This document shows, piece by piece, positions 42,597 through 53,354 of a stretch of 64,000 bases of DNA (its first letter is position 1; every line of letters starts with the position of its first letter). A model generated the notes under the pieces. It saw only the letters and a list, made by a program, of their open reading frames with translations. It searched no databases and had not been told where the DNA came from. The DNA lies in contig OZ038533.1 of NCBI GenBank assembly GCA_964036665.1, positions 19,216,575-19,280,574 on the forward strand, in the 5' to 3' direction. The stretch is from Gordius sp. MW1. Lineage: Eukaryota > Nematomorpha > Gordioida > Gordea > Gordiidae. Position numbers and translations under genes: made by a program.

Positions 42597-43175
42597 GAGC
42601 ATAAACTGGTGTCCTTTATACGAATTTTACGGTGCTCATAAATGAATCCGAAAAATGCTATTTCAATTTATAATTCGCAAACTTTTCTTCACCGTATATT
42701 TCGAATAAAACTATATAAAGAAAAGATATTCATGTGTATATCGTTAAAAATAAATATTTATCGACAGTCCACCAATAAAAATAATTTACTCTGATGCCAT
42801 ATCATAAATCAAAGGTCATCACCCTAACATATATACGAACTTATTAATGTGGGCTTATAAAATGTGAGAAAACCTAATGATTCTATTTTTACATTTATCA
42901 ATCTGCCTTTGTTATTTTTTAGTGACTCACAAATCTTTAGGTCACAATAGGCTAAACAAGCCCTTCTGGGGTTGACAGCATATTTTTATTTCTTGATTCG
43001 AATAAATATAATAAACATAGACAAATTTTAAACAAAATGCCTTTCAATTCATAGATAATATTGTTGTGCTAAGCGCGTTTTTATGATATCACATGCTAGA
43101 CACATTGTCCCATCATACCCATAAATCATTTTACCTAGCCCTTACCTTAACGGTGACTGAAAGCTTTATCCCAAC
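42597..43175 (+). repeat. Direct repeat A (left flank of LTR element)
   Basis: 579 bp, from GAGCATAAACTGGTGTCCTT to GAAAGCTTTATCCCAAC, abutting the LTR at 43176. It recurs at 46079-46645 with a few small indels and about a dozen substitutions by eye. Non-coding. Not part of the LTR, since primer-site and polypurine-tract positions define the LTR as the next 150 bp only. Confidence 0.9.
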
Positions 43176-43325
43176 TATTACAAAGCTTCAAAGTCCAATT
43201 TATAGTTTATTCAAATATATCATAAGATCCCAATAATGCGCAATTCATTACATTGTGACGTGTTAATGCCATGTTGTTTTATATAAATATGTTTAGGTAA
43301 TAACATTGTATAATCATTTATTACA
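43176..43325 (-). repeat. 3' LTR
   Basis: Copy of the 5' LTR, directly following the minus-strand polypurine tract at about 43326-43337 and directly abutting direct repeat A on the outside. Confidence 0.9.
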
Positions 43326-43351
43326 TTTCCCTTCGCTAATTTTAGTTAGAA

Positions 43352-44149
43352 CTAAATTTCTTGAATAAGCCGCTTAGGAGGATGTATTTCTCGATTTGAC
43401 CTTCGAGGCCCTGTGTCGCAATTTATTTCGTCATCGCTCTCTTCTCTAACATTCTTGGTTGGCTGGTATCGTTCCCTTAGCTGGTCACTATGCTTTTTCA
43501 CGGTTCTATTCATCGTATCGACCACGTAGGAATAAGGTCCATTTCGCTTAAGGACTTTCCCCAACCGCCATCCTTTTTTTCTCATTTTTTACCCATACAT
43601 CCTGACCTGGAATAAACTCTTTGGTAACAGCTTTGTCCCTTTGCCTGTTTTTACTTTTCTCTGTCTTTTATTCTATGTAATTGCCGACTGTTGGTTGTAT
43701 CCAATCGAGTGACGTTTTTAGGTTTCTCCCCATATCACTTTCGACGGTGTTCTCCCAGTTGATGAGTGTTCACTTATTCTATACCCCATCAACACGTCAA
43801 GCATACATGACTCGGGATCTTTGGTATATTCCCTGCATGCTTGATATCTGCTCTTTATAGTTCTAATAGCTCTTTCCACCAATCCATTTGTTTTTGGATG
43901 ATATGGCGTAGATCTGATGTGTTTTATGTTTAAAGATTTGCAAAATTGTTCCATTTCATAATTTCGAAACTGAGGACCGTTGTCTGTAACGATCTGTTTT
44001 GGAACTCCCCATCTTGCAAACCATTGGCGCATGGTTTTAATGGTCGTTGTAGTGGTGGAGCTATTTTGTAGCTGTACTTCGACCCATTTTGAATATGAAT
44101 CAACAGCTATGCACCAAAAATATCCATCTATGGGACCCGCGTAGTCCAT
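43352..44149 (-). pseudogene. LTR element integrase core and tail
   Basis: 44149-43718 is the DDE integrase core: MDYAGPIDGYFWCIAVDSYS (first D), VTDNGPQF (second D), YHPKTNGLVERAIRTIKS (final E), with all three acidic residues in place. 43585-43352 is the C-terminal part (GKVLKRNGPYSYVV, then RRSNREIHPPKRL), similar to the tail of K02A2.6-like gypsy integrases. The H2C2 zinc domain is not seen upstream, where sequence jumps to the protease end across the TRIM. A frameshift lies between 43590 and 43718. The product would have joined element cDNA to host DNA. Confidence 0.85.
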
Positions 44150-44296
44150 ATGTATACGTTCCCAAGGCTGTTCTGCTACATTCTACGAATACAGTGGAAC
44201 TTCGGACTTGTTGCATCTGATTTTTTGATGAATTTTTACTTCTTGTGGAATATTTAATCCGAATTTTATAATCCATGGTAATCCAAACAAGGGGAC

Positions 44297-44812
44297 TGTA
44301 ATGTATGCAAATACTATCTTGACCTTGAGCGTTCGAATTGAAATGTAATGTTAATTGATTGTTAATTGGTTGTAAATTGAATGTCTATTTAAACGTGTTA
44401 TTGTAATTACCATCAGTCACCTTTTGTTCTGTTTCTTATATGTTACCTAATAAACCGGATATTCTATAATGGCGACGAGTTAATATAGACGGAAATACAA
44501 GAAGGAAACACGGAGATCAGTTACGGGAAAGAACAACGATTGACCAAGGTGCGGTGTCCGAGCGAAACATTCTAGAACACAAAAGGGTATCCAAACCACC
44601 TGATCGATACGATGTAGGGCAACTTTAAAAGGGGGAGTAATGTAATGTATGCAAATACTATCTTGACCTTGAGCGTTCGAATTGAAATGTAATGTTAATT
44701 GATTGTTAATTGGTTGTAAATTGAATGTCTATTTAAACGTGTTATTGTAATTACCATCAGTCACCTTTTGTTCTGTTTCTTATATGTTACCTAATAAACC
44801 GGATATTCTATA
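44297..44812 (+). mobile_element. TRIM-like mini LTR element, identical LTRs, 5 bp TSD
   Basis: Two 172 bp LTRs at 44297-44468 and 44641-44812 appear base-for-base identical (TGTAATGTATGCAAATAC to AAACCGGATATTCTATA). The 172 bp centre starts ATGGCGACGAG, a primer-site-like sequence, and ends AAAAGGGGGAGTAA, a polypurine tract. Perfect 5 bp target duplication GGGAC at 44292-44296 and 44813-44817. LTRs contain AATAAA. No coding capacity, so it is mobilised by another element's proteins. It is inserted in the 43176-46076 element in the opposite orientation. Confidence 0.95.
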
Positions 44813-44966
44813 GGGACATCATCTGTCTTTGTAACCACAGCTGTCAAATTATGATTAATTTTCCCCATCTGGACATTTATTAATGTTTTGCCCAATGTTT
44901 CTACTGGCTGGTTACCATAAGCTTTGGGAGACATACATTTGGTCAATCTGGGTCTGCCTATTTGTT

Positions 44967-45883
44967 TCACATTTTAAGGTTGATAAGACTAATCTGAGCC
45001 CCCGTGTCATATTCCATTATGAAATTTTGACCATTTAATTTAACTTCTATTGTGGCTCGTTTAGATAATTGACATACACGCTTGATAGAATCACCAGAAT
45101 CATCATTATCGTTTTCGAGAGTCATTTGATTTAATACACTACGACAAGCTATAGCAAAATGACCTTTCTTTTGACATCTGAAGCATGTTGCTGTAAAGGC
45201 TGGACAACGAAATTTTGCATGTTGTTTTAGACACCTTGAACATTTAAATAATGTTTTGTTATCATTCTTGTTGTGATCATTCAACTGTTTCTTAGTGTCA
45301 TATTTTAGTTTAAAAAGTCTTTCCTCAGAATCACCATTTGTCTCTACTTCAGCTCTCTCCATACATAAAGCCATATTTATTATTCTATCAAACGTAAGGG
45401 GCTTGCCTTCCTCATCTAGAGTATCAGGATATTTTGTCTTAAGCTCCATCTCTAGTTGTTTAAATTTAAGGGCAAAGATAAAATGATCTCGGGCTCTTTC
45501 ATCAAAGTCATGCTTGTATGCACATTAAGCATATTCTAATTCTTTTTGACAATTCTAAAATACTTTCAAAAGGCAATCTGCTTAAGTTCATCAAATCTAA
45601 CCTATGAGCAAAAATAGTTTTCATTGGTTGATATCTTTGATATAAGGCCTTTTCAAGATTTTCCCATTTTGCATCATTTAAAGTCATGGGATATAAAATT
45701 TCCCTCAGTTCCTTGATTATTGGTAATCCTATGTATGCCAAAAACTATCTTCTTTTTAACTATTGGACTAGATTTAATTCCTTTTATGTCTAGGATGGCA
45801 TCTAAATTGTACAGATAATCTTCAATTGAATGAATTTCTGGATTAAATTCAGCCATGGATATTCTTTTCAGTTGCTCATCCAT
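44967..45883 (-). pseudogene. LTR element gag with zinc knuckle, and protease start
   Basis: Three overlapping frame pieces. 45883-45674 and 45741-45508 are gag capsid-like: IEDYLYNLDAILDIKG, then TLNDAKWENLEKALYQRYQP, RLDLMNLSRLPFESI. 45449-44967 carries a first cysteine cluster (CSRCLKQHAKFRCP), a classical nucleocapsid knuckle CFRCQKKGHFAIAC (C-x2-C-x4-H-x4-C) and the aspartic protease active site MEYDTGAQISLI (D-T-G). Gag packages the RNA and the protease matures gag. Two frameshifts interrupt it. The minus-strand start MDEQLKRISMAEF lies about 35 nt after the 5' LTR. Confidence 0.85.
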
Positions 45884-45926
45884 TCTTGGTATATATATAT
45901 TTATAATAGTTTTACCTAGTCGCCAA

Positions 45927-46076
45927 TATTACAAAGCTTCAAAGTCCAATTTATAGTTTATACAAATATATCATAAGATCCCAATAATGCGCAATTCATT
46001 ACATTGTCACGTGTTAATGCCATGTTGTTTTATATAAATATGTTTAGGTAATAACATTGTATAATCATTTATTACA
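45927..46076 (-). repeat. 5' LTR
   Basis: 150 bp, minus-strand TGTAATAAATGATTATACAA to GAAGCTTTGTAATA. It is the same as 43176-43325 apart from T/A and C/G differences in the middle, which suggests a fairly recent insertion. Confidence 0.9.
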
Positions 46077-46078
46077 TT

Positions 46079-46645
46079 GAGCATAAACTGGTGTCTTTTA
46101 TATTACGGTGCTCATAAATGAAAAATGCTATTTCAATTTATAATTCGCAAACTTTTCTTCACCGTATATTTCGAATAAAACTATACCAAGAAAAGATATT
46201 CATGTGTATATCGTTAAAAATAAGTATTTATCGACAGTCCACCAATAAAAATAATTTACTCTGATGCCATATCATAAATCAAAGGTCATCACCCTAACAT
46301 ATATACGAACTTATTAATGTGGGCTTATAAAATGTGAGAAAACCTAATGCCTCTATTTTTACATTTATCAATCTGCCTTTGTTATTTTTTAGTGACTCAC
46401 AAATCTTTAGGTCACAATAGGCTAAACAAGCCCTTCTGGGGTTGACAATATATTTTTATTTCTTGATTCGAATAAATATAATGAACATAGACAAATTTTA
46501 AACAAAATGCTTTTCAATTCATAGATAATATTGTAGTGCTAATCGCGTTTTTATGATATCACATGCTAGACACATTGTCCCATCATACCCATAAATCATT
46601 TTACCTAGCCCTTACCTTAACGGTGACTGAAAGCTTTATCCCAAC
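46079..46645 (+). repeat. Direct repeat A' (right flank, upstream of D2HGDH)
   Basis: 567 bp copy of 42597-43175 beginning two bases after the LTR. It ends 59 bp before the first ATG of D2HGDH, so it probably holds promoter or 5' UTR sequence of that gene. If so, copy A is a displaced promoter duplicate. Confidence 0.88.
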
Positions 46646-46704
46646 AAATGACTATAGAACATTTTATACCTATAGAAATTTTAATAATCTAAAAAAATAT
46701 AAGG

Positions 46705-49700
46705 ATGGCATATGAGAAGAATAAGACACTATTAAAAGAAAGATTTTGTATTAAAAGACCATTAATATTTAAATCATATGTTGATCATATGTTCAAAAAA
46801 TCTCATGCTTTTACAAAAAGTTTGCTGCATATTTTTAAAAACTATGGCACAATGCCTACTCACACAAGATATCCCTATATTAAGAGGCTAAATTTTAAAG
46901 AGGTTGATGGTGACCACATTAATTTTTTTAAATCAATAATGTCACCTGAGCAAGTTGTGACTGATGAAAATATTATTGATTCTTATAACATGGATTGGTT
47001 GAAGGAATGCAAAGGTAGTATTTGATTTTATTTATATATGTCTTAAAGGATCAAGCAAATTAGTTTTGAGACCAAAAAATTCTAAACAAATATCTGATAT
47101 TCTAGCATATTGTAATAAAAATAACTTACCCATTGTACCTCAGGTTTGCAGATTTATAATGATTATTTGTAATATATAAGGGAGGCAATACTGGTTTAGT
47201 TCATGGGAGTATACCAGTTTTTGATGAGATTATACTATCACTCTCACTTATGAACAAAATAGAGAGCATAAATGAATTATCAGGTATATAATATATTTAT
47301 ATATTTAATTAAGTTAAAAAGGTGTTGTTGTGTGTCAAGCAGGTTGTATTCTAAAACAACTCGATGATTACATTTCTCAATATGGGTACATAGTGCCTCT
47401 AGATTTAGGTGCTAAAGGGAGTTGTCAGATAGGTGGCAATCTCTCAACAAATGCTGGTGGCATTAGACTTTTAAGATACGGTCCTTTGAGGGGTTCAGTG
47501 TTGGGATTAGAAGCAGTAATAAATTTGTATATTTAAATAATAACATTAAATGGCAATAGTTACATGAGTTATTATAACTAACCATAATTTTTGTGGACTA
47601 ATGTGGCTAAATATTTTCAAAAATTACAGGGTACTATACAGAAAGGATAGGGGCATTAGTTTTCTCCGTTTATTGCTTATACTATGTACACATTTAGAGT
47701 TTTTAAATTTTGAGATCAAAATTTTTGTTTCTTTTGCTTTTTAAATTTGTGTTATGTAATTGTGGTGATGAAATGTGATAGGGGCTCTAAATTATTATGC
47801 TTAGTAAAACAATAACATTAATTTTCAAGGTTGACTAGATTTACATAATTAAGAGCTCCTTTACCATGTGCAGACATTTTTTATATATATATTTTAAAGT
47901 ATTTCAATTTACAAATATGTCTTATTTTATCATATAATCAACTTCCTAACATTTTTTGCTTAATTTTATGTTTGTTTTAAGCTAAATTGGGAAGTATTTT
48001 GGGAATTAACTAAATTTATAGCAAAATCTTTGTTTTTGTTAAAAATAGATTTCTAAAATATCTAGAATTAAATAGAAATTTTTAAAAAAATAGATGCAAT
48101 TGTAAAATATATTTAAGTTTAATTCTACAAATAAAAATTATAAAGGTCTTACCTGATGGGTCGATACTAGATTGCATGAATACAATGCGTAAAGATAACA
48201 CTGGCTATGATTTGAAACAATTATTGATTGGCTCTGAGGGTACTTTGGGAATTATAACCAAAGTCGCCATTCAATGTCAACCCAGACCTTTGGACATGAA
48301 TGTGGCATTTTTTGGTAACATATTTATCCAAATTTAATAAACTAAATATTAATTTGCAATTCCAAACTTTTTTATCGTCTGCTTTTTGAAATGGTGAAAT
48401 TTTTTGTTTAATTTATTGTAATTTATATTGTTTAGAGACAAATTTGAACTTTATTTATAATATACTAACTTTTTTACAAAAATATAATAATTTTACTACT
48501 GTTTACTTTTGTATTTTAACGGGTTTTAATGCTTTTGAAGTTATTTTAGACCAATAAATTTTATTAATTTAAAGATAGTAGGTATATTATAATGGATATT
48601 AGGTTGCAATAGTTTTGATACGGTAATTCAAGCTTATACTCTTGCAAAAAAGATGTTGGGCGAAACGATATCTGCCTTTGAATTTATGGACAAAAGTTTG
48701 TAAAAGCTCTTTTATATGATACTTTTAAGATTTTAAATTAATCTTTTGTTTTTTTAACGAGAACGTTATTTAAGCTATTATTAATTTAAGCATTTTGAGT
48801 TTATCTTTCATTTAAACCACCTTTTAATTTTTGAATTAATAAAGACAAGATCTTGTCGAACTTTGTTATATTTAAATTATATTAAGTTAAACGTTTCAGA
48901 CCAAACGATACTATGTATATAAAATATTTACATTCACTAATATAATATTATATTAAGATTTTAAGCCCAACGTTTATACATATATTTATAAAGTTGTCAC
49001 CCCAGATGTCATGCTTAATTTTTATAATTTTATTAAATAATACCCAACAACAATTATGTTTCTACGAGTATTTTAAGATAACCCGTTTTGGCCTAAATAA
49101 TATTGCACTTAAAATGATCAATAAAACATGATAGGAAACAAGTACTTTTGTTTTTATCAAAAAGGAAACTTACTAACTTTTTATGTCATAAAATACTGAA
49201 ATTTGATTGTCAACACACCTTCTTCTTACAGAATATAGAAGCACACTTCACTAACCATACATTGAAAAGCTTTTTAAATTCTAACCATATAATTTAATCT
49301 GCAATGCTACGCCATAGGCCTAGCCAGCATTAAAATTAGAAGGGGACAATAATGATTTAGGCAGGGGCAAAATGATCTTTTTTGAAATTTGAGACATAAT
49401 TTTAGTAAACTACATCAGTTTTTTGGATTTAGAGGGGGGCAGTCGCCCCTCTCTGCCCCCCACCCTGGCTACGCTCATGTGCCCCGTACAATTTATATAC
49501 TAACTTAGAGCTATGAAACAAGATGCCAGGGTTTGTTTCGATAAGTAAATATGATATAGCAACAAAAACACAAAAAAACTATTGATATTTTCTAATTTTC
49601 TTATCATCATTTCTATGCGTAAAATTAGTTTCCACAGACGCTGTGATAAAACAGTTGGGTTATCGAAACCCGCTGCATCAGAAAGGAGGTCCTGTCCCGC

Positions 49701-49875
49701 ATTATCCATTCTACTTCTTAACCGAATGTTCAGGTTCTAATGCAGATCATAACACCGCCAAAATGACCAATTTCATTTCTGCTCTCTTACAAAATGCCGA
49801 CCCCGAGGGTCTAAGTACGTAAAAGTCTTTGAAAATTCTGCAAAGAGTTTTATTGGAATATCATTTAGAGAAAAG

Positions 49876-49915
<40 letters not shown>

Positions 49916-51661
49916 AATTTCAGTGTAAACTTGTTATTCTACTTCTAAATCCAATGTTTAGTAATTATATTAGCTGCTGTTAAATAACGGTTGTAAAAAC
50001 GGGTAGGCTTCGTTTGGTTGACCTTTGGTTAACAAAGACCAATGGCTAAATTAAATCTAATCTGTTTTTCAAATTTTGACTAATCCTAGAGGTCGACTAA
50101 GAAATCCAGACCAAAAAATATTGGTCTGCTTATGTTTAGTCGAATAAAGCAAAGGTCGACCATACAAAACGAAGCCGTTTTTACAAGACTAGAAAGAACT
50201 TTGGGGCTCTTGCAAAATCCAAAATTTCTATGATTTCTCCCTAGATGATCCGCCTTCCTTAGAAGGAGTTCTTTCTAACTCGTTGCGCGAATACAGGGAA
50301 ATTTGGAAGATGAGAGAAGATATATACACTGCCCTGGTGCCACTTTATGCTTCTCTAGGGGCTAGCCTCATCACTTATGACCTATCTTTGCCTATAAATC
50401 AATGGCAAAATCTTGTTGTGGCTTGCGAAAAAATTGTCTCTCCTATCAATGGTATTTAAGATTTTTTTATTTTAAATGGATGGCTTTTAAGGGATTTTGA
50501 TTTGAATTGAGTACTTTTTAATAAATATCTATGGGTTTTAGCGCTAATTTTTGCATGTAGCTCTTGGCAATGGACTCAACTGCTAGACCACTCCACAAAT
50601 GCGCTTATGCTTGTGGTGGTGTTGTAAAAACGGCTGGGTTTTGTTTGGTCTGGTCGATCTTTAGTTTTACTAAGAATATCGGTCGACTCTGGTCTGTTTT
50701 TCAAATTTCGACTAAGCCTAGAAGTCGACCTACAAAAAGAGACCAAAAAAAGTTTGGTTTGCTTATGTTTATTCGACTAAAACCAAAGGTCGACCAAACA
50801 AACCCAGTCGTTTTTGCAACACTATTATATAGTCTTCTTTTCTTATTACCTTTCTTTCTTAAATGTTAAGTATAAAAATTATAATTTAGATACTATTCTT
50901 AATTGTTTATATTATAAAAGGGTTCTTTCATGAAATAATTAATTATTTTAAGCATAGGCTAGCTTAAAGTACATGTTAATATGAAAAAGTGTTATAATTT
51001 TTATCTCGTCGAAAATATCCATTTTTAAAATACTATATGGTCAGGCAGTTTATCATGGGCGTAGCCAGCATTGGGATTAGAGGGAAGCAATAATGATTTA
51101 GGAAGGGGCAAAATGATCATTGTTTTGAAATTTATGCCATAATTTTAATGAATTCAAACAATATTTTGGATTAAGCGAAGGGCAGCCGCCCCCCCCCCCC
51201 CTCACATGGCTACGTTCATGATTAAGCAATCTAGTCTGTAGTCTTACTTCAATATCTGCTTTCTAATTTTAACAAAATTTTCCCAATATAATCTACGTGA
51301 TGCAATTTGAATTTCAGGCGCTGTGAGTTTTTGTGGACACTTGGGCGATCAAAATATACACGTGAACGTGAAAGTGCCATCTGACGCGATGCAATTTGAA
51401 GCCGAGCGTCATGAGAGTAGTAGCGTCAAAAAACGCTTGGACGCTTTAGTTTACGGTGAATTTCCTAAAACCTTGGCCAGCCCTGACAGCTACAGTATTA
51501 GCGCAGAACATGGGATTGGGTTGTGTAAGCAAAAGGCATTTAAAGAACGTAGCAAGAATTATGCGAATGTCAAATTCAAAATTCACATGATGAAATCTAT
51601 TAAAGCCATGTTAGATCCGAATAATATCTTGAATCCTTATAAAATTTTTCAAATGCAATGA
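46705..51661 (+). CDS. D2HGDH: D-2-hydroxyglutarate dehydrogenase (9 exons)
   Basis: FAD-dependent mitochondrial oxidase that converts D-2-hydroxyglutarate to 2-oxoglutarate. Exons: 46705-47014, 47049-47143, 47181-47283, 47322-47515, 48146-48314, 48603-48695, 49629-49814, 50245-50451, 51318-51661; 566 residues (human protein ~521). All junctions are GT-AG with consistent phase. FAD-domain motifs: [46 protein letters not shown] [20 protein letters not shown]. The FAD-oxidase C domain has the metal site [11 protein letters not shown] (Q for the usual G) and SAEHGIG. Exon 8 reads REDIYTAL and LITYDLSLP, where human has RERITEAL and VYKYDLSLP; the substrate-contacting T and K appear replaced. The N-terminus is basic and could be a transit peptide; M at 46855 ([11 protein letters not shown]) is an alternative start. 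Introns 1-3 are 34, 37 and 38 bp. AATAAA at 51771. Confidence 0.9.
49312..49480. mobile_element. GGCCTAGCC-ended MITE in D2HGDH intron 6
   Basis: CCATAGGCCTAGCCAGCAT to CCTGGCTACGCTCATG, with AATAATGATTTAGGCAGGGG and GATTTAGAGGGGGGCAG inside. Same family as 21654, 51053 and 54933. Non-coding. Confidence 0.8.
49881..49911. repeat. (TA)n microsatellite in D2HGDH intron 7
   Basis: About 31 bp of alternating A and T shortly after the exon 7 donor. Likely polymorphic. Confidence 0.9.
49986..50191. mobile_element. TTGTAAAAACGG MITE, copy 1 (D2HGDH intron 7)
   Basis: Inverted ends TTGTAAAAACGGGTAGGCTT and AAGCCGTTTTTACAA, then inside them TTCGTTTGGTTGACCTTTG and AAAGGTCGACCATACAAAAC, so the TIR is about 40 bp. 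Non-coding, about 200 bp. Copies 2 and 3 are at 50616 and 53445. Confidence 0.88.
50616..50824. mobile_element. TTGTAAAAACGG MITE, copy 2 (D2HGDH intron 8)
   Basis: Ends GGTGTTGTAAAAACGGCTGG and CCCAGTCGTTTTTGCAACACTA. Interior TTTGTTTGGTCTGGTCGA and CCAAAGGTCGACCAAACAA. The open frame through it is a shadow of the repeat. Confidence 0.88.
51053..51221. mobile_element. GGGCGTAGCC MITE in D2HGDH intron 8
   Basis: TCATGGGCGTAGCCAGCATT to ATGGCTACGTTCATGA with C-run inside the right end. Possible short direct TTA flanks. Same family as 21654, 49312 and 54933. Confidence 0.82.
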
Positions 51662-51770
51662 CAACTTTCATTCGCCTTAGTGTCTGAAAAAACGATAGAA
51701 AATAGACACCAGAATTAACAAAATTTAACATTGACAAAGCCTAATTTTTGTAAAGTTTAATTATCTTATA

Positions 51771-51776
51771 AATAAA
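51771..51776 (+). promoter_or_regulatory. D2HGDH polyadenylation signal
   Basis: First AATAAA after the stop codon, 110 bp downstream, in an AT-rich 3' UTR-like region. Confidence 0.5.
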
Positions 51777-53354
51777 CAATATTTATCGCCGGTTACATTG
51801 AGAAAACTTTTTATATTATTTTTCTAACTTAACACATTTATCCGACCGAGTTAGCTTTCATTGCACAAAATGCACAGTTTATTTTATATGATTTTGTTAA
51901 ACCCGGACTGTTTGTTTATTACTTTTATTAAAAACTTGTATTTTTTTATTTTTTTACTCTAATTTGGTTTATTTATTCGTCATTAACTTATATACATCAT
52001 TATCGCGACCGCCAATGTGCTATTTTTACTTTCACAATATTTGGTATCCAGTATTTTATATTTCTAAATTTTGTGTTCATTCTAATATTTAATAAATAAA
52101 TATTCGATTTGTCATTTACAGGAATTAAATAGAAATTTGTAGGATAAACTTTATAAAAATAGCCTCTTCAGAACTTTAAAAATAAATGATAACCCCCAAC
52201 TCATAAATTATTTCATTATTGTTCCCATTTAAAAGCTGATGTTGACATTAAAATAAAATTTATAAATAAACTGTAATGGGCCTTACTATTTTCTCGTCCC
52301 GACCCATGCTCTAACAATACAAAAATTTAATTGGATGGTTGCAATAAAATGAGTATATATAGCATTTAAGGTATACTGGGGCTAATAATAGCCTTGGGCT
52401 ATTTTTGTCTTTGTAATTATCTTTAAAAATAATAAATCGTAAAACTTTAAAACTTTAACCATATGTGTACTCTGGCAAAAAGTATAAATAAGAAATTTTA
52501 TGTTTTAAAATAAATCTTTTATAGAGGAAAAAACATTTTTTAAGGGCTATTATAATAGTAAGCCTTGACAGAATTTTGTACTTTGCATATGTAACATTTT
52601 TTAGTTGTATATTTTAAACTAATTTTAGTTTTATCTTTGAAAGGGAAATTATTCTATCAGAAATGTCTAATAATAATTAACTATCCTATCAGGGTCGGGT
52701 CTTGTAGTAGGAGAGTGGTTGGTGCTAGCCATTCCTCATGTATTTTACCACTTAAAAACAAATAACAAAATTTAAAAAATAAAAATTTCTTTTAAAATTT
52801 TAGCTTGTTGTAATTTTGGGGACAAATCGACTTTGTTTATAGATTACTAAACTAATCTAACATTTCCTTTGTAGTGTCTTTTTTAAGGGTACATGATTCT
52901 ATATTTGCAACATGCAAGAGGTAACCATATTAAATGGACATTCTCTATGTTTTATAGAATAAAACAATCTTTTTATTGATTTAAGTTGGCATACACTAAA
53001 AATTAGTGAAAACATAGGATATTCTAGTCTTGAGCACTTTTAAAATTGGAATTTTTGTTTTAATCTAACTTAATTTGTATAATTGAACTATTAACTCGTC
53101 ATATAGTAATTAATAGACATTAGAAATATATTCCAATAAAAACATTTGAAATTTATTTTTTTTCTCAAAACGCTATGAAATTTTCAATGGCTATACTAGT
53201 CCCGGTCTCATAAAATAATTTATTAATAAAAAGAAGTAAGTTTTATAGACAGATATATTGCTTTTTTACATCATTTTATATTTAAAATATCTGTTAAATT
53301 ACTAAACTTTCTTGAAAAATGTTTGTAAACATCCGTGTATATATGTATAAATAG
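51777..53354. other. Intergenic between D2HGDH and its partial copy
   Basis: AT-rich. I looked here for D2HGDH-like FAD-domain exons (GGNTG, GAKGSC, GSEGTLG codons) and for a terminal exon and found none. No transposon recognised. Confidence 0.5.

Larger units (their letters stand above)
43176..46076 (-). mobile_element. LTR retrotransposon lacking RT, 150 bp LTRs
   Basis: Minus-strand element with LTRs at 45927-46076 (5') and 43176-43325 (3'), differing at about two positions. Each begins TGTAATAAATG and ends TTTGTAATA. The 5' LTR is followed by TTGGCGACTAGG, a primer-site-like sequence, and the 3' LTR is preceded by GCGAAGGGAAA, a polypurine tract. Inside, in order, are gag with a zinc knuckle, a protease and an integrase; no reverse transcriptase or RNase H is present. 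A 516 bp TRIM-like element is inserted. Outer flanks are the large direct repeats A and A', with no 4-6 bp target duplication. Confidence 0.88.

Noticed and set aside
51777..53354. Possible 5' exons of a full second D2HGDH gene
   Set aside because: None of the FAD-domain motifs could be found in any plus-strand frame.
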